DNA of 64,000 bases from contig NZ_CP020373.1 in NCBI RefSeq assembly GCF_003957745.1, forward strand, positions 4,015,501 through 4,079,500, in the 5' to 3' direction. The notes beneath the pieces are model-generated. The model was not told the origin of the DNA. It did no database searches and saw only the letters and a list, made by a program, of their open reading frames with translations. Positions 16,781 to 24,474 of this stretch are shown here, one piece after another (positions within the stretch are counted from its first letter, which is position 1; every line of letters begins with the position of its first letter). The DNA comes from Shewanella khirikhana (GTDB taxonomy: Bacteria > Pseudomonadota > Gammaproteobacteria > Enterobacterales > Shewanellaceae). The translations under genes and the position numbers were made by a program.

Positions 16781-17753
16781 GGTTGCGGCTCCCGCCAATG
16801 ACCACTTCTACCGCAAGGCCGGTGGCCAGGGTGCTGCCTTCGGGCAGGTCGATATCGGTGAGGTACATCAGCCGCGCCCGGTCGCGCTCGTTTAAGGCGT
16901 AAAAGGGCGTAAAAGCGGGCTCTGCGCGAATGCGGCGCACCTTTGCCTTTATTATCGTCCCCGAATTGGCATCGCCCGGGTTATCCACCCGCACCCCAAC
17001 CTCAGAGCCGGGAAGCAGATCGCTGAGGGCGGGGGCAGGCAGATAGGCTCGCACGTAAGGCGCATCCAGGGCCAACAGGCCAACAAGCTGGCTGCCCTGA
17101 GTCACCCTGTCGCCCTCGCGCCAGGGCAGCAGTTCCACCACGGCGTCGCGGGCGGCATAAAGCTTAAGATCGCTAAGCTGCTTTTCGGCCAGCGCCAGCT
17201 GTGCCCGGGCGGCTTCCACCGCGGCCTCGGCCTGCAGCAATTGTTCACTGCGGGTACCGGCAATCAGCTCTTTCAGGACTTCCGAGGCGCGTTTTTGCTC
17301 CGCCAGCGCACGGTCCCGGGCGGCGATGGCCTTGTCCATATCGGCCTGGGTTAACACTTTCTCCCGCACCAGCTTGCGGGTGCGCTGAAACTGGGCCTCG
17401 GCCTCGGTCACACTGGCATTGGCGCCATCGACACTGGCTTTGGCCTGAGCCAGCTCTTCATCGCGGGCGCCCCGGGTGAGCTCGCTTAAGCGCGCATCGG
17501 CACCGGCAAGATTGGCTTTGGCCAGCGCCACCTGCGCCTCGGCGCCGCGACTGTCGAGCTCCAGCAGCAAGGTGCCTGCCTTGACCTCGTCCCCTTCTTT
17601 CACATGGATGCTGGCTATCAGCTCTGACGCCGGGGCAGTGAGAGTGAGGCGGTCGCGCTCCACTGTGCCGTAAATCACATCGGCGTTGTCGTTGCAGCCG
17701 CCAAGACCAAACAGCATCAGGAGTGCAAGTGCAGAAAATAATGGGGATTTCAT
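16773..17753 (-). CDS. HlyD-family periplasmic adaptor (YbhG-like), lipoprotein
   Basis: Membrane-fusion protein of 326 residues linking the ABC pump to an outer-membrane channel. The signal ends in lipobox GLGGC (Cys about 20), so it is likely lipid-anchored. A biotinyl-lipoyl half-motif (ASIHVKEGDEVKAGTLLLELD), a long alpha-helical coiled-coil hairpin (about residues 78-190, rich in Ala, Glu and Arg), and a beta-barrel domain (about 200-320) follow. The start overlaps the stop of the regulator gene by 4 bp. This is the standard order for the CecR-controlled YbhGFSR pump of E. coli, which affects tolerance to some antibiotics; the substrate here is unknown. Confidence 0.85.
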   Translation of the reverse strand: MKSPLFSALALLMLFGLGGCNDNADVIYGTVERDRLTLTAPASELIASIHVKEGDEVKAGTLLLELDSRGAEAQVALAKANLAGADARLSELTRGARDEELAQAKASVDGANASVTEAEAQFQRTRKLVREKVLTQADMDKAIAARDRALAEQKRASEVLKELIAGTRSEQLLQAEAAVEAARAQLALAEKQLSDLKLYAARDAVVELLPWREGDRVTQGSQLVGLLALDAPYVRAYLPAPALSDLLPGSEVGVRVDNPGDANSGTIIKAKVRRIRAEPAFTPFYALNERDRARLMYLTDIDLPEGSTLATGLAVEVVIGGSRNHD

Positions 17754-18469
17754 TGAGCATCTCCGCTTTGAGTTTGAGTGTGAGTCGGGGCGACCAGAAT
17801 GCCCTGACTCAGCACCTTGATATGGTGGGACACCAGCCTTTGCAGGCCTTGAGGTGACTGCTCCAGCCCCAGCGACTGAAACAGCGCCGGGGGCGCTATC
17901 ATGGGGAACACCATCAGGCTGACCAGGCTTAAGCGCGCCAGTTGCGGGTCGATATCGGGTCTGAGCGCACCTGTGGCCACCAGAGATTGCATCAGCCAGC
18001 GGTGCGACAACTTAAGCACGTCGCCAAACACCAGCATCAGCAGGCGGAAGGACTCACTTTGCGGCCCCTCATGCAGAGTGCTGAAAATCAGCCTTGGCAG
18101 GCCTGGGTGAGCACCGATAGCGCTGTAATAGGTTTGCATCAGGGATGCCAGATCCTGAGGTGCGCCCTGCTGAGACAAGGCTTTGAAACGCTCAAGCACC
18201 GGGGAGAGGGTTTCGCGCACCATGTGCTCAAACAGCCCGGGTTTGCCGCCGAAGTAGTAGCGGATCATGGCGGCATCCACCCCGGCGCGGCGGGCAATTT
18301 CCCGGGTCGAGACCCCCTGATAGCCAAGGGCAATAAAGGCTTCCCGCGCCGCATCAATCAACCTGATGCGGGCATCGCTGTCGCCGCTGGGTCGGCCTTT
18401 TGCGGCCGAGGCCTTAGTTGTCGACGCCGTGTTTGCCTTAATAGCTGCGTCCACTTTCTTGCCGGACAT
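17750..18469 (-). CDS. TetR-family regulator (CecR-like) of the efflux operon
   Basis: Repressor of 239 residues. A basic, disordered N-terminal extension of about 32 residues is followed by the TetR helix-turn-helix with EAFIALGYQGVSTREIARRA and AAMIRYYFGGKPGLF (about residues 45-85). The remaining helical domain is the ligand-binding part, with KALSQQGAPQDLASLMQTYY. It is the first gene of the operon and overlaps the adaptor gene by 4 bp. Three AAAATTCyyCA-type boxes lie upstream, one within the leader 14 bp from the ATG, so autorepression is likely. The N-terminal extension is unusual compared with CecR. Confidence 0.87.
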   Translation of the reverse strand: MSGKKVDAAIKANTASTTKASAAKGRPSGDSDARIRLIDAAREAFIALGYQGVSTREIARRAGVDAAMIRYYFGGKPGLFEHMVRETLSPVLERFKALSQQGAPQDLASLMQTYYSAIGAHPGLPRLIFSTLHEGPQSESFRLLMLVFGDVLKLSHRWLMQSLVATGALRPDIDPQLARLSLVSLMVFPMIAPPALFQSLGLEQSPQGLQRLVSHHIKVLSQGILVAPTHTQTQSGDAQ

Positions 18470-18480
18470 GGCCTTCCCCT

Positions 18481-18570
18481 AAAATTCCTCACATGATGAA
18501 AATACTAGGGGAAAGCGCCCAACAATGGCAGTATGAAAATTCTCCAAATCTGCTTAGATTGAGGAATTTT
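18481..18570. promoter_or_regulatory. Putative TetR operators: three AAAATTC boxes
   Basis: AAAATTCCTCA at 18481-18491 and AAAATTCTCCA at 18536-18546, and the inverted copy TGAGGAATTTT at 18560-18570. The last two frame a 35-bp imperfect dyad centred on AATCTGCTTAGATT. The first copy lies between the ATG of the regulator gene and the likely promoter. Repression of the efflux operon, and possibly of the divergent 96-residue gene, is expected. Confidence 0.6.
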
Positions 18571-18713
18571 GCGCGCGGCGGCTCAAACAGCAGCGCTGGC
18601 GCACCACTCTTTGCAAAGCTACAACGACCGCCGTCAGTAAGGCGATGAGCCGATAAAGGGCAAAAGCGAGAAGGGCAAGAGGAAAAGGACAAGCGAAAAT
18701 GACAGGAGTCAGT

Positions 18714-19004
18714 ATGGATTATGGAATGTATGTGATGCTTATTGCCGTGAGCCTGGAGCGATTCTCATGGGTTTCGCTGCTCAAACACATAGAGCGCAGC
18801 TACCCGGATATCTGGCATCAGGCCTACAGTTATAACCGCCAGCCCGGCACGCCGGTTCGCAGCGATTATATCCGCGCCGCTCTTAAAGATGGTGAACTGG
18901 CCCAGAGCCATGACCCCAAACTGGTGCAATATCGGCAGCGACGTTACTGGGTGTATGGCTTGATGGCATTGGGAATCGCCCTGGCGATGCTGCGCTTGGT
19001 ATAA
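18714..19004 (+). CDS. Small membrane protein, weakly UspB-like
   Basis: Protein of 96 residues with a hydrophobic N-terminus (YVMLIAVSLE), a central soluble section with conserved-looking HDPKLVQYRQRRYW, and a C-terminal membrane span (VYGLMALGIALAMLRLV). The alternation of a short N-terminal span, an R/Y-rich section and a C-terminal span is weakly reminiscent of universal stress protein B, but no name is justified. AGGAG lies 6 bp before the ATG at 18714; an ATG at 18699 has none. It is divergent from the TetR gene and may share its operator. Confidence 0.6.
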   Translation: MDYGMYVMLIAVSLERFSWVSLLKHIERSYPDIWHQAYSYNRQPGTPVRSDYIRAALKDGELAQSHDPKLVQYRQRRYWVYGLMALGIALAMLRLV

Positions 19005-19038
19005 AGCCCGCACCGACAGAGCCGCATGGTTCAAACGC

Positions 19039-19866
19039 TTATAAGGCAGAGCTTCGCGGCGCCTCAGTTTCCAGTGTTTGTGCTGGTGCTACCCTCACAG
19101 CAGCGCGGCGCCAAAAGAGAGCATACATCAGGGTGGCCACCAGCCAGGCCAGCGTGAGGCTGGCAATGTCGTGGGTGAGGAAGTGCGCCCCGCGCAGCTG
19201 CTGAGTCACACCAAATATCACACCAATAGCAAGCACGCTGGCCAGCAAGACTTTTCGGCGGCTGGGGAAATACTGCGCCGCGAAGTAATACAGGGCAATC
19301 CAGGCAAATCCGCCGCTGGAATGGCCGCCGGGGAAGCACTGGCCGCCAAAGCCTTCCCCCTGCATGCTGAACGGAAAAGGCGCGTAGGGAAACTGGCCGC
19401 CAAATATCTGCAGATCCCAGGGGCAATTCACCTGGGTAATGCTCTTACCTACCCGCACCAACACCACGCTGGTCGCTACCGACGCCAACAGATACAAAAA
19501 GCCACGCCGATAAGGCTTGAAGCGGGGATGCACCAGGCTGGCTATCAGCAAACCAATCAAGACCGCCGAGGCCAATACCACCATGTCGCGTCCGCCGGTG
19601 TGCAGCACGTTTTCGGTAAGCCACCAATACCGCAGCGGCCAACTGCTCACGCCACCTTCCAGCTTAAACAGCCACCCCGACAGCCATAAATCGGTCTCAA
19701 GCCAGGTGAGCAAACTCAGCAGCAGCAACCCCAGCCCCAACGGCAGGAAAAAATGGCTCAGCCACCAGTCTTTGGAGCGGGTGTCGAAATGGGTGCGGTG
19801 CACAGGCAAATCCTCAATCAAACGCGTTACCTCACTTTGGCCATCAAGCTGCAACCAAAGTTCCAC
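19039..19866 (-). CDS. PAP2-superfamily membrane phosphatase
   Basis: Integral membrane phosphatase of 275 residues, expected to hydrolyse lipid phosphates (such as undecaprenyl or phosphatidylglycerol phosphate) on the periplasmic face. The family motifs are visible as KSITQVNCPW (motif 1 with the usual Arg-Pro replaced by Cys-Pro), CFPGGHSSGG (motif 2, PGGHS) and RGAHFLTHDIAS (motif 3, with the catalytic His and Asp). About five membrane spans surround these. The CPW variant of motif 1 marks the subgroup typical of Gram-negative PAP2 proteins with CFPxGH. It stands alone on the minus strand. Confidence 0.85.
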   Translation of the reverse strand: MELWLQLDGQSEVTRLIEDLPVHRTHFDTRSKDWWLSHFFLPLGLGLLLLSLLTWLETDLWLSGWLFKLEGGVSSWPLRYWWLTENVLHTGGRDMVVLASAVLIGLLIASLVHPRFKPYRRGFLYLLASVATSVVLVRVGKSITQVNCPWDLQIFGGQFPYAPFPFSMQGEGFGGQCFPGGHSSGGFAWIALYYFAAQYFPSRRKVLLASVLAIGVIFGVTQQLRGAHFLTHDIASLTLAWLVATLMYALFWRRAAVRVAPAQTLETEAPRSSAL

Positions 19867-19916
19867 ATTGGCGTAAAAAAAACGTCACTTTAGCCAGTGT
19901 AGGTGAGATTTCTACT

Positions 19917-20969
19917 TCAGGGAGACGCCGGGCAACAGCCGTGACGGGAGCGGAAGCGCTCACGATAGGCCTTGGGTGTCAGGCTGGTGTGCTGCACAAA
20001 GAGTTTTCGAAACGAGCTGACATCCTCATACCCCAGCTGCGGCACTATGGCCTCGAGCCCCAGTTCGGTGCCTTCCAGCAACTGTTTGGCACGATCGATT
20101 CGCAGCTTTTGAATGTAACTCACCGGGGTTTCGTGCAGTGCCGCCTTGAAGCGGCGGATCAGGGTACGTTTACCCATTGCAAACCGGTCTGCGAGGGTAT
20201 CGAGTCCGATGGGCGCCTCCAGATTGTCAGCAATCCACCGCTGGATCCGTGCGACTTCCGGGTCGGGATGCAATTGGATCTGCGGCGCCTGATCCATAAA
20301 CACCCGCTGGGATGCACGGTTGGGGTCAATAAGGAATAGCTTGGCCATGGCCGATGCAAACCGCGCATCCACCAGCCGCGCCAGTATCGCCAGCCCCAGG
20401 CTGTAACTCGCGGTCGAGGCGCCAGCGGTAATAAACTGGCCGTCCTCCACAATCAGCCCATCCAGGGTCAGTTCCACCGCGGGAAAGTGCTTGCCAAACA
20501 GCGCTGCCAACCACCAGGCAGTGGTGGCTCTGTGGCCATTAAGCAGGCCAACGCCTGCCAGCAGCAAACTGCCTGCACAGGCCGAGCCTATCACCACCTT
20601 GCGGGCAGCCATGGCGTCCAGCCAGGGCACAAATACCGCAAAGGCATCGAGGTTTCGGTGCAGTCCCTGCCCATCGAGGATCAGCGGCGCCGTCACCACC
20701 ACGGCATCGGGCAGCCGGCCCTGGGCGTCTGAGTCATCCCCTACGGCAGGCAAGGCCGTCACCGCCAGTGTCTGCACCGCCATGCCATCCTGTGCTACCC
20801 AACCACCAGCCGCAGAGTATAGCGATACCTCAAACCGGGGCAGCCCGGTGAGGCCCATCTGCTCTATGTACGTGTTGGCATGGCGGAATAGGTCCACCAG
20901 CGCGGTGACACTGCTCATGACGGGCTGTTCTGGCACGAGGATCGCCAAATGGATGTGGTTGCCGACCAT
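19917..20969 (-). CDS. GlxA-type AraC-family regulator with DJ-1/PfpI domain
   Basis: Regulator of 350 residues. The N-terminal 190 residues form a DJ-1/PfpI-like sensor domain starting HLAILVPEQPVMSSV, with the elbow GSACAGSLLLA that carries the usual Cys. The C-terminal 110 residues are an AraC double helix-turn-helix, with MGKRTLIRRFKAALHETPVSYIQ and the closing YEDVSSFRKLFVQHTSLTPKAYRERFR in two parts. GlxA relatives regulate amine and amino acid catabolism, but no such genes are adjacent, so the target is unknown. It is followed by a PAP2 gene on the same strand 50 bp away. Confidence 0.85.
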   Translation of the reverse strand: MVGNHIHLAILVPEQPVMSSVTALVDLFRHANTYIEQMGLTGLPRFEVSLYSAAGGWVAQDGMAVQTLAVTALPAVGDDSDAQGRLPDAVVVTAPLILDGQGLHRNLDAFAVFVPWLDAMAARKVVIGSACAGSLLLAGVGLLNGHRATTAWWLAALFGKHFPAVELTLDGLIVEDGQFITAGASTASYSLGLAILARLVDARFASAMAKLFLIDPNRASQRVFMDQAPQIQLHPDPEVARIQRWIADNLEAPIGLDTLADRFAMGKRTLIRRFKAALHETPVSYIQKLRIDRAKQLLEGTELGLEAIVPQLGYEDVSSFRKLFVQHTSLTPKAYRERFRSRHGCCPASP

Positions 20970-21077
20970 GTCACTATTAACCTTAAATATGTCAATAACG
21001 ACACTTTAAGCCAGCTTGATGACTTTTTAAACTGTTTTTACGGCAAAGTACGCCGTGCAGTTAACAAGGAAGGAAAC

Positions 21078-21269
21078 ATGAAAAACCTGCTGCTCACCCA
21101 CGCCTTACCCGGGCTCGCCTATCTGGGGCTGAGTTGGTTTTTGCTGCTGTGGCTGAATTTTCAGTTACCTGTCTCACCTCTGGTGCATTTTCTGGCGCTG
21201 CCGGTACTGATGTTGCTGAGCGGTCTGGGCGCCGCGCTGCTGTGGCAACGCGGCTGCCGCTGTGATTAG
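21078..21269 (+). CDS. Two-span membrane protein, 63 residues
   Basis: Tiny membrane protein with two hydrophobic helices (about residues 10-30 and 37-56) and a C-terminal tail ending in RGCRCD, which holds two cysteines. AAGGAAGG precedes the ATG at 21078. The longer frame from 20949 overlaps the divergent regulator gene and is not used. Its stop overlaps the convergent response-regulator stop by 4 bp. Function is unknown. Confidence 0.5.
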   Translation: MKNLLLTHALPGLAYLGLSWFLLLWLNFQLPVSPLVHFLALPVLMLLSGLGAALLWQRGCRCD

Positions 21270-22396
21270 AGGGTTTTGGCCATATAGTCGAGCTGCTCGA
21301 TGATCCGTTGCAGCTTTTCATCGACTTTCAGCCCTGACTCCAAATGGGCCACGCTCTCATCCAGCTTGGTCTTGATGACGGAAGTAACCCATTCCTCCTG
21401 CTCTTCCGACAACCCCATGGACAAAAAGCCGGTTTGAATGTCCATCATCAGGTCATTCATGATTTGCATGTTCTTTTGCTTGTAGCCGGTTTGAAACTCG
21501 CGGATTTCATGGAGGGTGACCCGTGATTCGTCCACGGTTTCCATCATCATGGCCATGCGCTGCTCGGCGGCGCTGGAGTCGGACTTCACCCGCATATTGA
21601 GGTCATGGGCGGCCTCCATCAAAATCAGTAAATAGTCTCTCAGCTCACCGGCGCGTTCTGGTTTTTCCGGCAGATTCTTTACCAGCATTACCACGGATTC
21701 ATAGCGTAAAATCAGCCGGTTGCCTTTTTCCAGAATGCGACATTCCAGCTCTGCCGTTCGGTCCATCAGCACCTGTTCCAGCGGCTGTACCACCCCCTGA
21801 GATGCGGCATAAAAGGCTTTGTCGTTTACCCCCACAATACGGCTGCACACCTGCACCCCATAGTTGCGGCTGGCCTCGCAAATGCCCTGCACCAGGGTCT
21901 GGGCATCCCTGAGCTTGGTGGAGGCCCGCAGGAAGTTGACGATAATGCTGATATCCGCGGCGCTGCTCATGGCCGCCATTACCATGGCGGTGGCTTCCTG
22001 TTTTTCGCGGCCGAGTTTCTGCTGCTGCTTCACCTGATCCAGGGTCAGCCTCACCTTGCGCCCCAGGACAACCGGGTCAAAGGGCTTGGTAATATAGTCC
22101 TGCCCACCGGCGGCAAAGCCCTTCAATATTTCATCGGTTTCGGTATTGGCCGAGACAAAAATCACCGGCAGATCAGGGAATTGCTGCTTGAGTTTTTCAC
22201 AGGCCTGATAGCCGTCCATAGGTTCCATCACCACATCCAGCAGCACCAGATCCGGCAGCGACTCGGCTAAGGCGTCCAGCGCCTGTTCCCCGGAGGTGGC
22301 GACCCGCAGATGATAATCTTCCTTCAGGATCTCCATCAGAATGCGAAGTTCGGCGGGCGAGTCATCGACCAGCAGTAATCCGGGCTTATCACTCAT
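21266..22396 (-). CDS. Response regulator with GAF-like and helical output
   Basis: Signalling protein of 376 residues. An N-terminal receiver (residues 1-120) has all key residues: D11/D12, phospho-acceptor D54 in LLDVVMEPMDGY, Ser82 in FVSANT and K104 in YITKPFDP. A coiled-coil linker (QVKQQQKLGREKQEA) leads to a GAF-like domain (about 150-245), then a helical region to the end (about 255-376, many Met, Glu and Lys). There is no DNA-binding, GGDEF or EAL domain, so it probably acts by protein contacts. The start overlaps the stop of the Hpt gene by 8 bp, making a two-gene operon. Confidence 0.85.
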   Translation of the reverse strand: MSDKPGLLLVDDSPAELRILMEILKEDYHLRVATSGEQALDALAESLPDLVLLDVVMEPMDGYQACEKLKQQFPDLPVIFVSANTETDEILKGFAAGGQDYITKPFDPVVLGRKVRLTLDQVKQQQKLGREKQEATAMVMAAMSSAADISIIVNFLRASTKLRDAQTLVQGICEASRNYGVQVCSRIVGVNDKAFYAASQGVVQPLEQVLMDRTAELECRILEKGNRLILRYESVVMLVKNLPEKPERAGELRDYLLILMEAAHDLNMRVKSDSSAAEQRMAMMMETVDESRVTLHEIREFQTGYKQKNMQIMNDLMMDIQTGFLSMGLSEEQEEWVTSVIKTKLDESVAHLESGLKVDEKLQRIIEQLDYMAKTL

Positions 22397-22991
22397 CGGA
22401 AGTTCTCCCTAACATGCGGTTTAACGACGCCTTGGCACCAGGCATATCAAAGGCGTCAAACTGTTTGATAAATAAACTGAAATCACTTTGGAATTTCTCG
22501 GGAACCTGGGCTTGTCGCAATGCCAGGAACTCGCTGTCGGCGGCAACAAAGTCTGTGTCTATCAGGGTGAGCAGTTTGGCCAGCCGCAGCACCAACTCGG
22601 TGGCGGTCACGCAGAAGGTTTCCTGCTGCTCTGTGCTTGCCAGCAGCTTGGCGACTGTGGGCGACAGCTCATCCCAGGCGGCCGAACACTCATGCAGCAG
22701 CACCGCCGGCACCGGCAAATAGCCCTTTTTGATTTGCGATTCCACTTCACCGGCACTGTGGCTGAGGCGCATGGCACCAACGTTGGCAGACGACCCCTTG
22801 AGGGTGTGACACAGCACCCGCAGCGACTCCCAATCGTCGGCTTCGGCCAGTCTGTGCAGGCGCTCGTTGAGGCCCTGATAACTCTCGTGAAAGGTGCCCA
22901 GCACCGCATGCAAGAGCGCGCGATTACCGCCAACCCTGGCCAGGGCCTGGTCGATATCGATGCCGGGGGTGGCGTCCTGGGGTGACGTCAT
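22389..22991 (-). CDS. Hpt (histidine phosphotransfer) protein
   Basis: Protein of 200 residues. The N-terminal Hpt domain (about 10-110) is an antiparallel helical bundle with the phospho-acceptor His62 in CHTLKGSSANVGA. A C-terminal helical half (110-200) has no clear motif. The start at 22991 is preferred (GGAG 9 bp upstream) over 23018, which is less well placed. Its product should relay phosphate between a hybrid kinase encoded elsewhere and the response regulator encoded by the next gene. The regulator's cognate kinase is not in the window. Confidence 0.85.
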   Translation of the reverse strand: MTSPQDATPGIDIDQALARVGGNRALLHAVLGTFHESYQGLNERLHRLAEADDWESLRVLCHTLKGSSANVGAMRLSHSAGEVESQIKKGYLPVPAVLLHECSAAWDELSPTVAKLLASTEQQETFCVTATELVLRLAKLLTLIDTDFVAADSEFLALRQAQVPEKFQSDFSLFIKQFDAFDMPGAKASLNRMLGRTSDE

Positions 22992-23051
22992 GGGTTGTCT
23001 CCGTGCGTTTGACGCCAACCCAAAGGTGCTGAATTCACAGCATAAAGAGCT

Positions 23052-23100
23052 CGGCGTCTCTCCCGTTTGACAAGTATAGTCAGCCTGAGAAGAGACGCCG
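23052..23100. other. 10-bp inverted repeat around Hpt-operon promoter
   Basis: CGGCGTCTCT at 23052-23061 and AGAGACGCCG at 23091-23100, a perfect 10-bp inverted repeat with a 29-nt centre. The centre contains TATACT on the minus strand, a possible -10 for the Hpt-response regulator operon. It could be an operator or a stem between the two minus-strand transcription units. Confidence 0.5.
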
Positions 23101-23114
23101 GATTTTGCGCGGAT

Positions 23115-24377
23115 TTATTCCGGTTGCTTGAGTTTACGGTAGAGGGTGTGGCGGGAAATCCCCAGCTGTCTGGCAGCCTTGTTGCGACAGCCGCCGTTGT
23201 TGCCTATCGCCCGCAGGATCACCTGCTGCTCGAACAAGCGCACCTGCTGTGCCAGTGGCGCTTCGAGTTCGGCGCGGGGGTGTTCCAGGTTCAGCTCCTG
23301 CCCGGAAATAATCGGGGTTTCCGCCAGGGTGGCGGCGCTTATCAGCACGTTTTGCAGCTGACGGATATTGCCCGGCCAGTGGTATTCCTGCAGCAAAAAG
23401 CGCGCCTCGGTAGACAGGTGCTTGCGCACCCCGTAGCGGGCAGCGTATTGCTCAAGGAAGAAGTCTGCCAGCGGCAGAATTTCATCCCGTCGCTGCGACA
23501 GCGCCGGCACTTCCAGATGGATCACATTGAGGCGGTAGAAGAGATCCTCGCGAAACAACCCTTCCTCCACCAGATCGGCCAGCCGCTTGTGACTGGCGGC
23601 GATGATACGGCAATCCACCGGAATGTACCTGGCACTGCCAAGGCGCCTGACCGACTTTTGCTGCAGCACCTGCAGAAAGTTGCCCTGCAGCTCCAGCGGC
23701 AGGTCGCCGATTTCATCCAGCAACAAGGTGCCCCCATTGGCCTGTTCGAACACCCCGGCATGGGCCTGGTTGGCGCCGGTAAAGGCCCCCTTTTCGTGTC
23801 CAAACAGCTCATCCTGGATCAGATTTGCAGGCAAACCGGCACAGTTCAGACTGACGAAAGGTGCCTGAGCACGGCCGGAGTGCTGGTGAACAAAGCGGGC
23901 CAAATATTCTTTGCCACTGCCCGACGGGCCGTGGATAACCACCGAAATATCTGTGTTGGCAATACGCTTGGCCTTTTCATACAGGCCGGTCATATCATGG
24001 GAGAAGCGCGCAGGCTCGGGCAGCTGCAACAGCTCCTTGTGCACCCCAAGGCCGTGGCCGAGGGTGGCACTGAGCAGCTCAATCTGCACGGGGCGATGGT
24101 GGAAATCGAACACTATGCCCAGCGAAAACAGCCTCGACAGCTCGCTGAGCTGATCGTTGTTGCACACAATAATCCACAGCATGCGGCTTTCGGCCGCCAG
24201 GCGCTCCATCACCTGATGTAAATCGTCCCTCGGTTGTACAAATGCCAGGCCGACAGTGCCTGATTCAGGGGCTTGTGGAAAATGCCAGCCAAGTGCGGCC
24301 AGCGAATCGAGCAAAACCTTATCTTCAATACAGAGGTCGCTCAAAGACCAGATTCGACATTGTTTTTGTAGTGACAT
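23115..24377 (-). CDS. Sigma-54-dependent activator, VpsR-like
   Basis: Bacterial enhancer-binding protein of 420 residues. The N-terminal 120 residues form a degenerate receiver-like domain. The central AAA+ domain (about 130-360) has Walker A GPSGSGKE, the sigma-54-contacting GAFTGA loop, Walker B GGTLLLDEIGDLPLELQ, a sensor and the R-finger region, so it should remodel sigma-54 polymerase. The C-terminal Fis-type helix-turn-helix ends AARQLGISRHTLYRKLKQ. The N-terminus and order are those of VpsR, the c-di-GMP-responsive activator of polysaccharide genes in Vibrio, but the match is from memory. It is the only gene of its unit, upstream of the Hpt-regulator pair in transcription order. Confidence 0.8.
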   Translation of the reverse strand: MSLQKQCRIWSLSDLCIEDKVLLDSLAALGWHFPQAPESGTVGLAFVQPRDDLHQVMERLAAESRMLWIIVCNNDQLSELSRLFSLGIVFDFHHRPVQIELLSATLGHGLGVHKELLQLPEPARFSHDMTGLYEKAKRIANTDISVVIHGPSGSGKEYLARFVHQHSGRAQAPFVSLNCAGLPANLIQDELFGHEKGAFTGANQAHAGVFEQANGGTLLLDEIGDLPLELQGNFLQVLQQKSVRRLGSARYIPVDCRIIAASHKRLADLVEEGLFREDLFYRLNVIHLEVPALSQRRDEILPLADFFLEQYAARYGVRKHLSTEARFLLQEYHWPGNIRQLQNVLISAATLAETPIISGQELNLEHPRAELEAPLAQQVRLFEQQVILRAIGNNGGCRNKAARQLGISRHTLYRKLKQPE

Positions 24378-24474
24378 CCAAACTCCCCGGAGCGTCAGTG
24401 TCTAAATTCAAGTTAGTCAGTAAACGGGCGCTTGCCAATAGACCGCAGCAAGCGCGTTATCGTACGTTTCAGGG

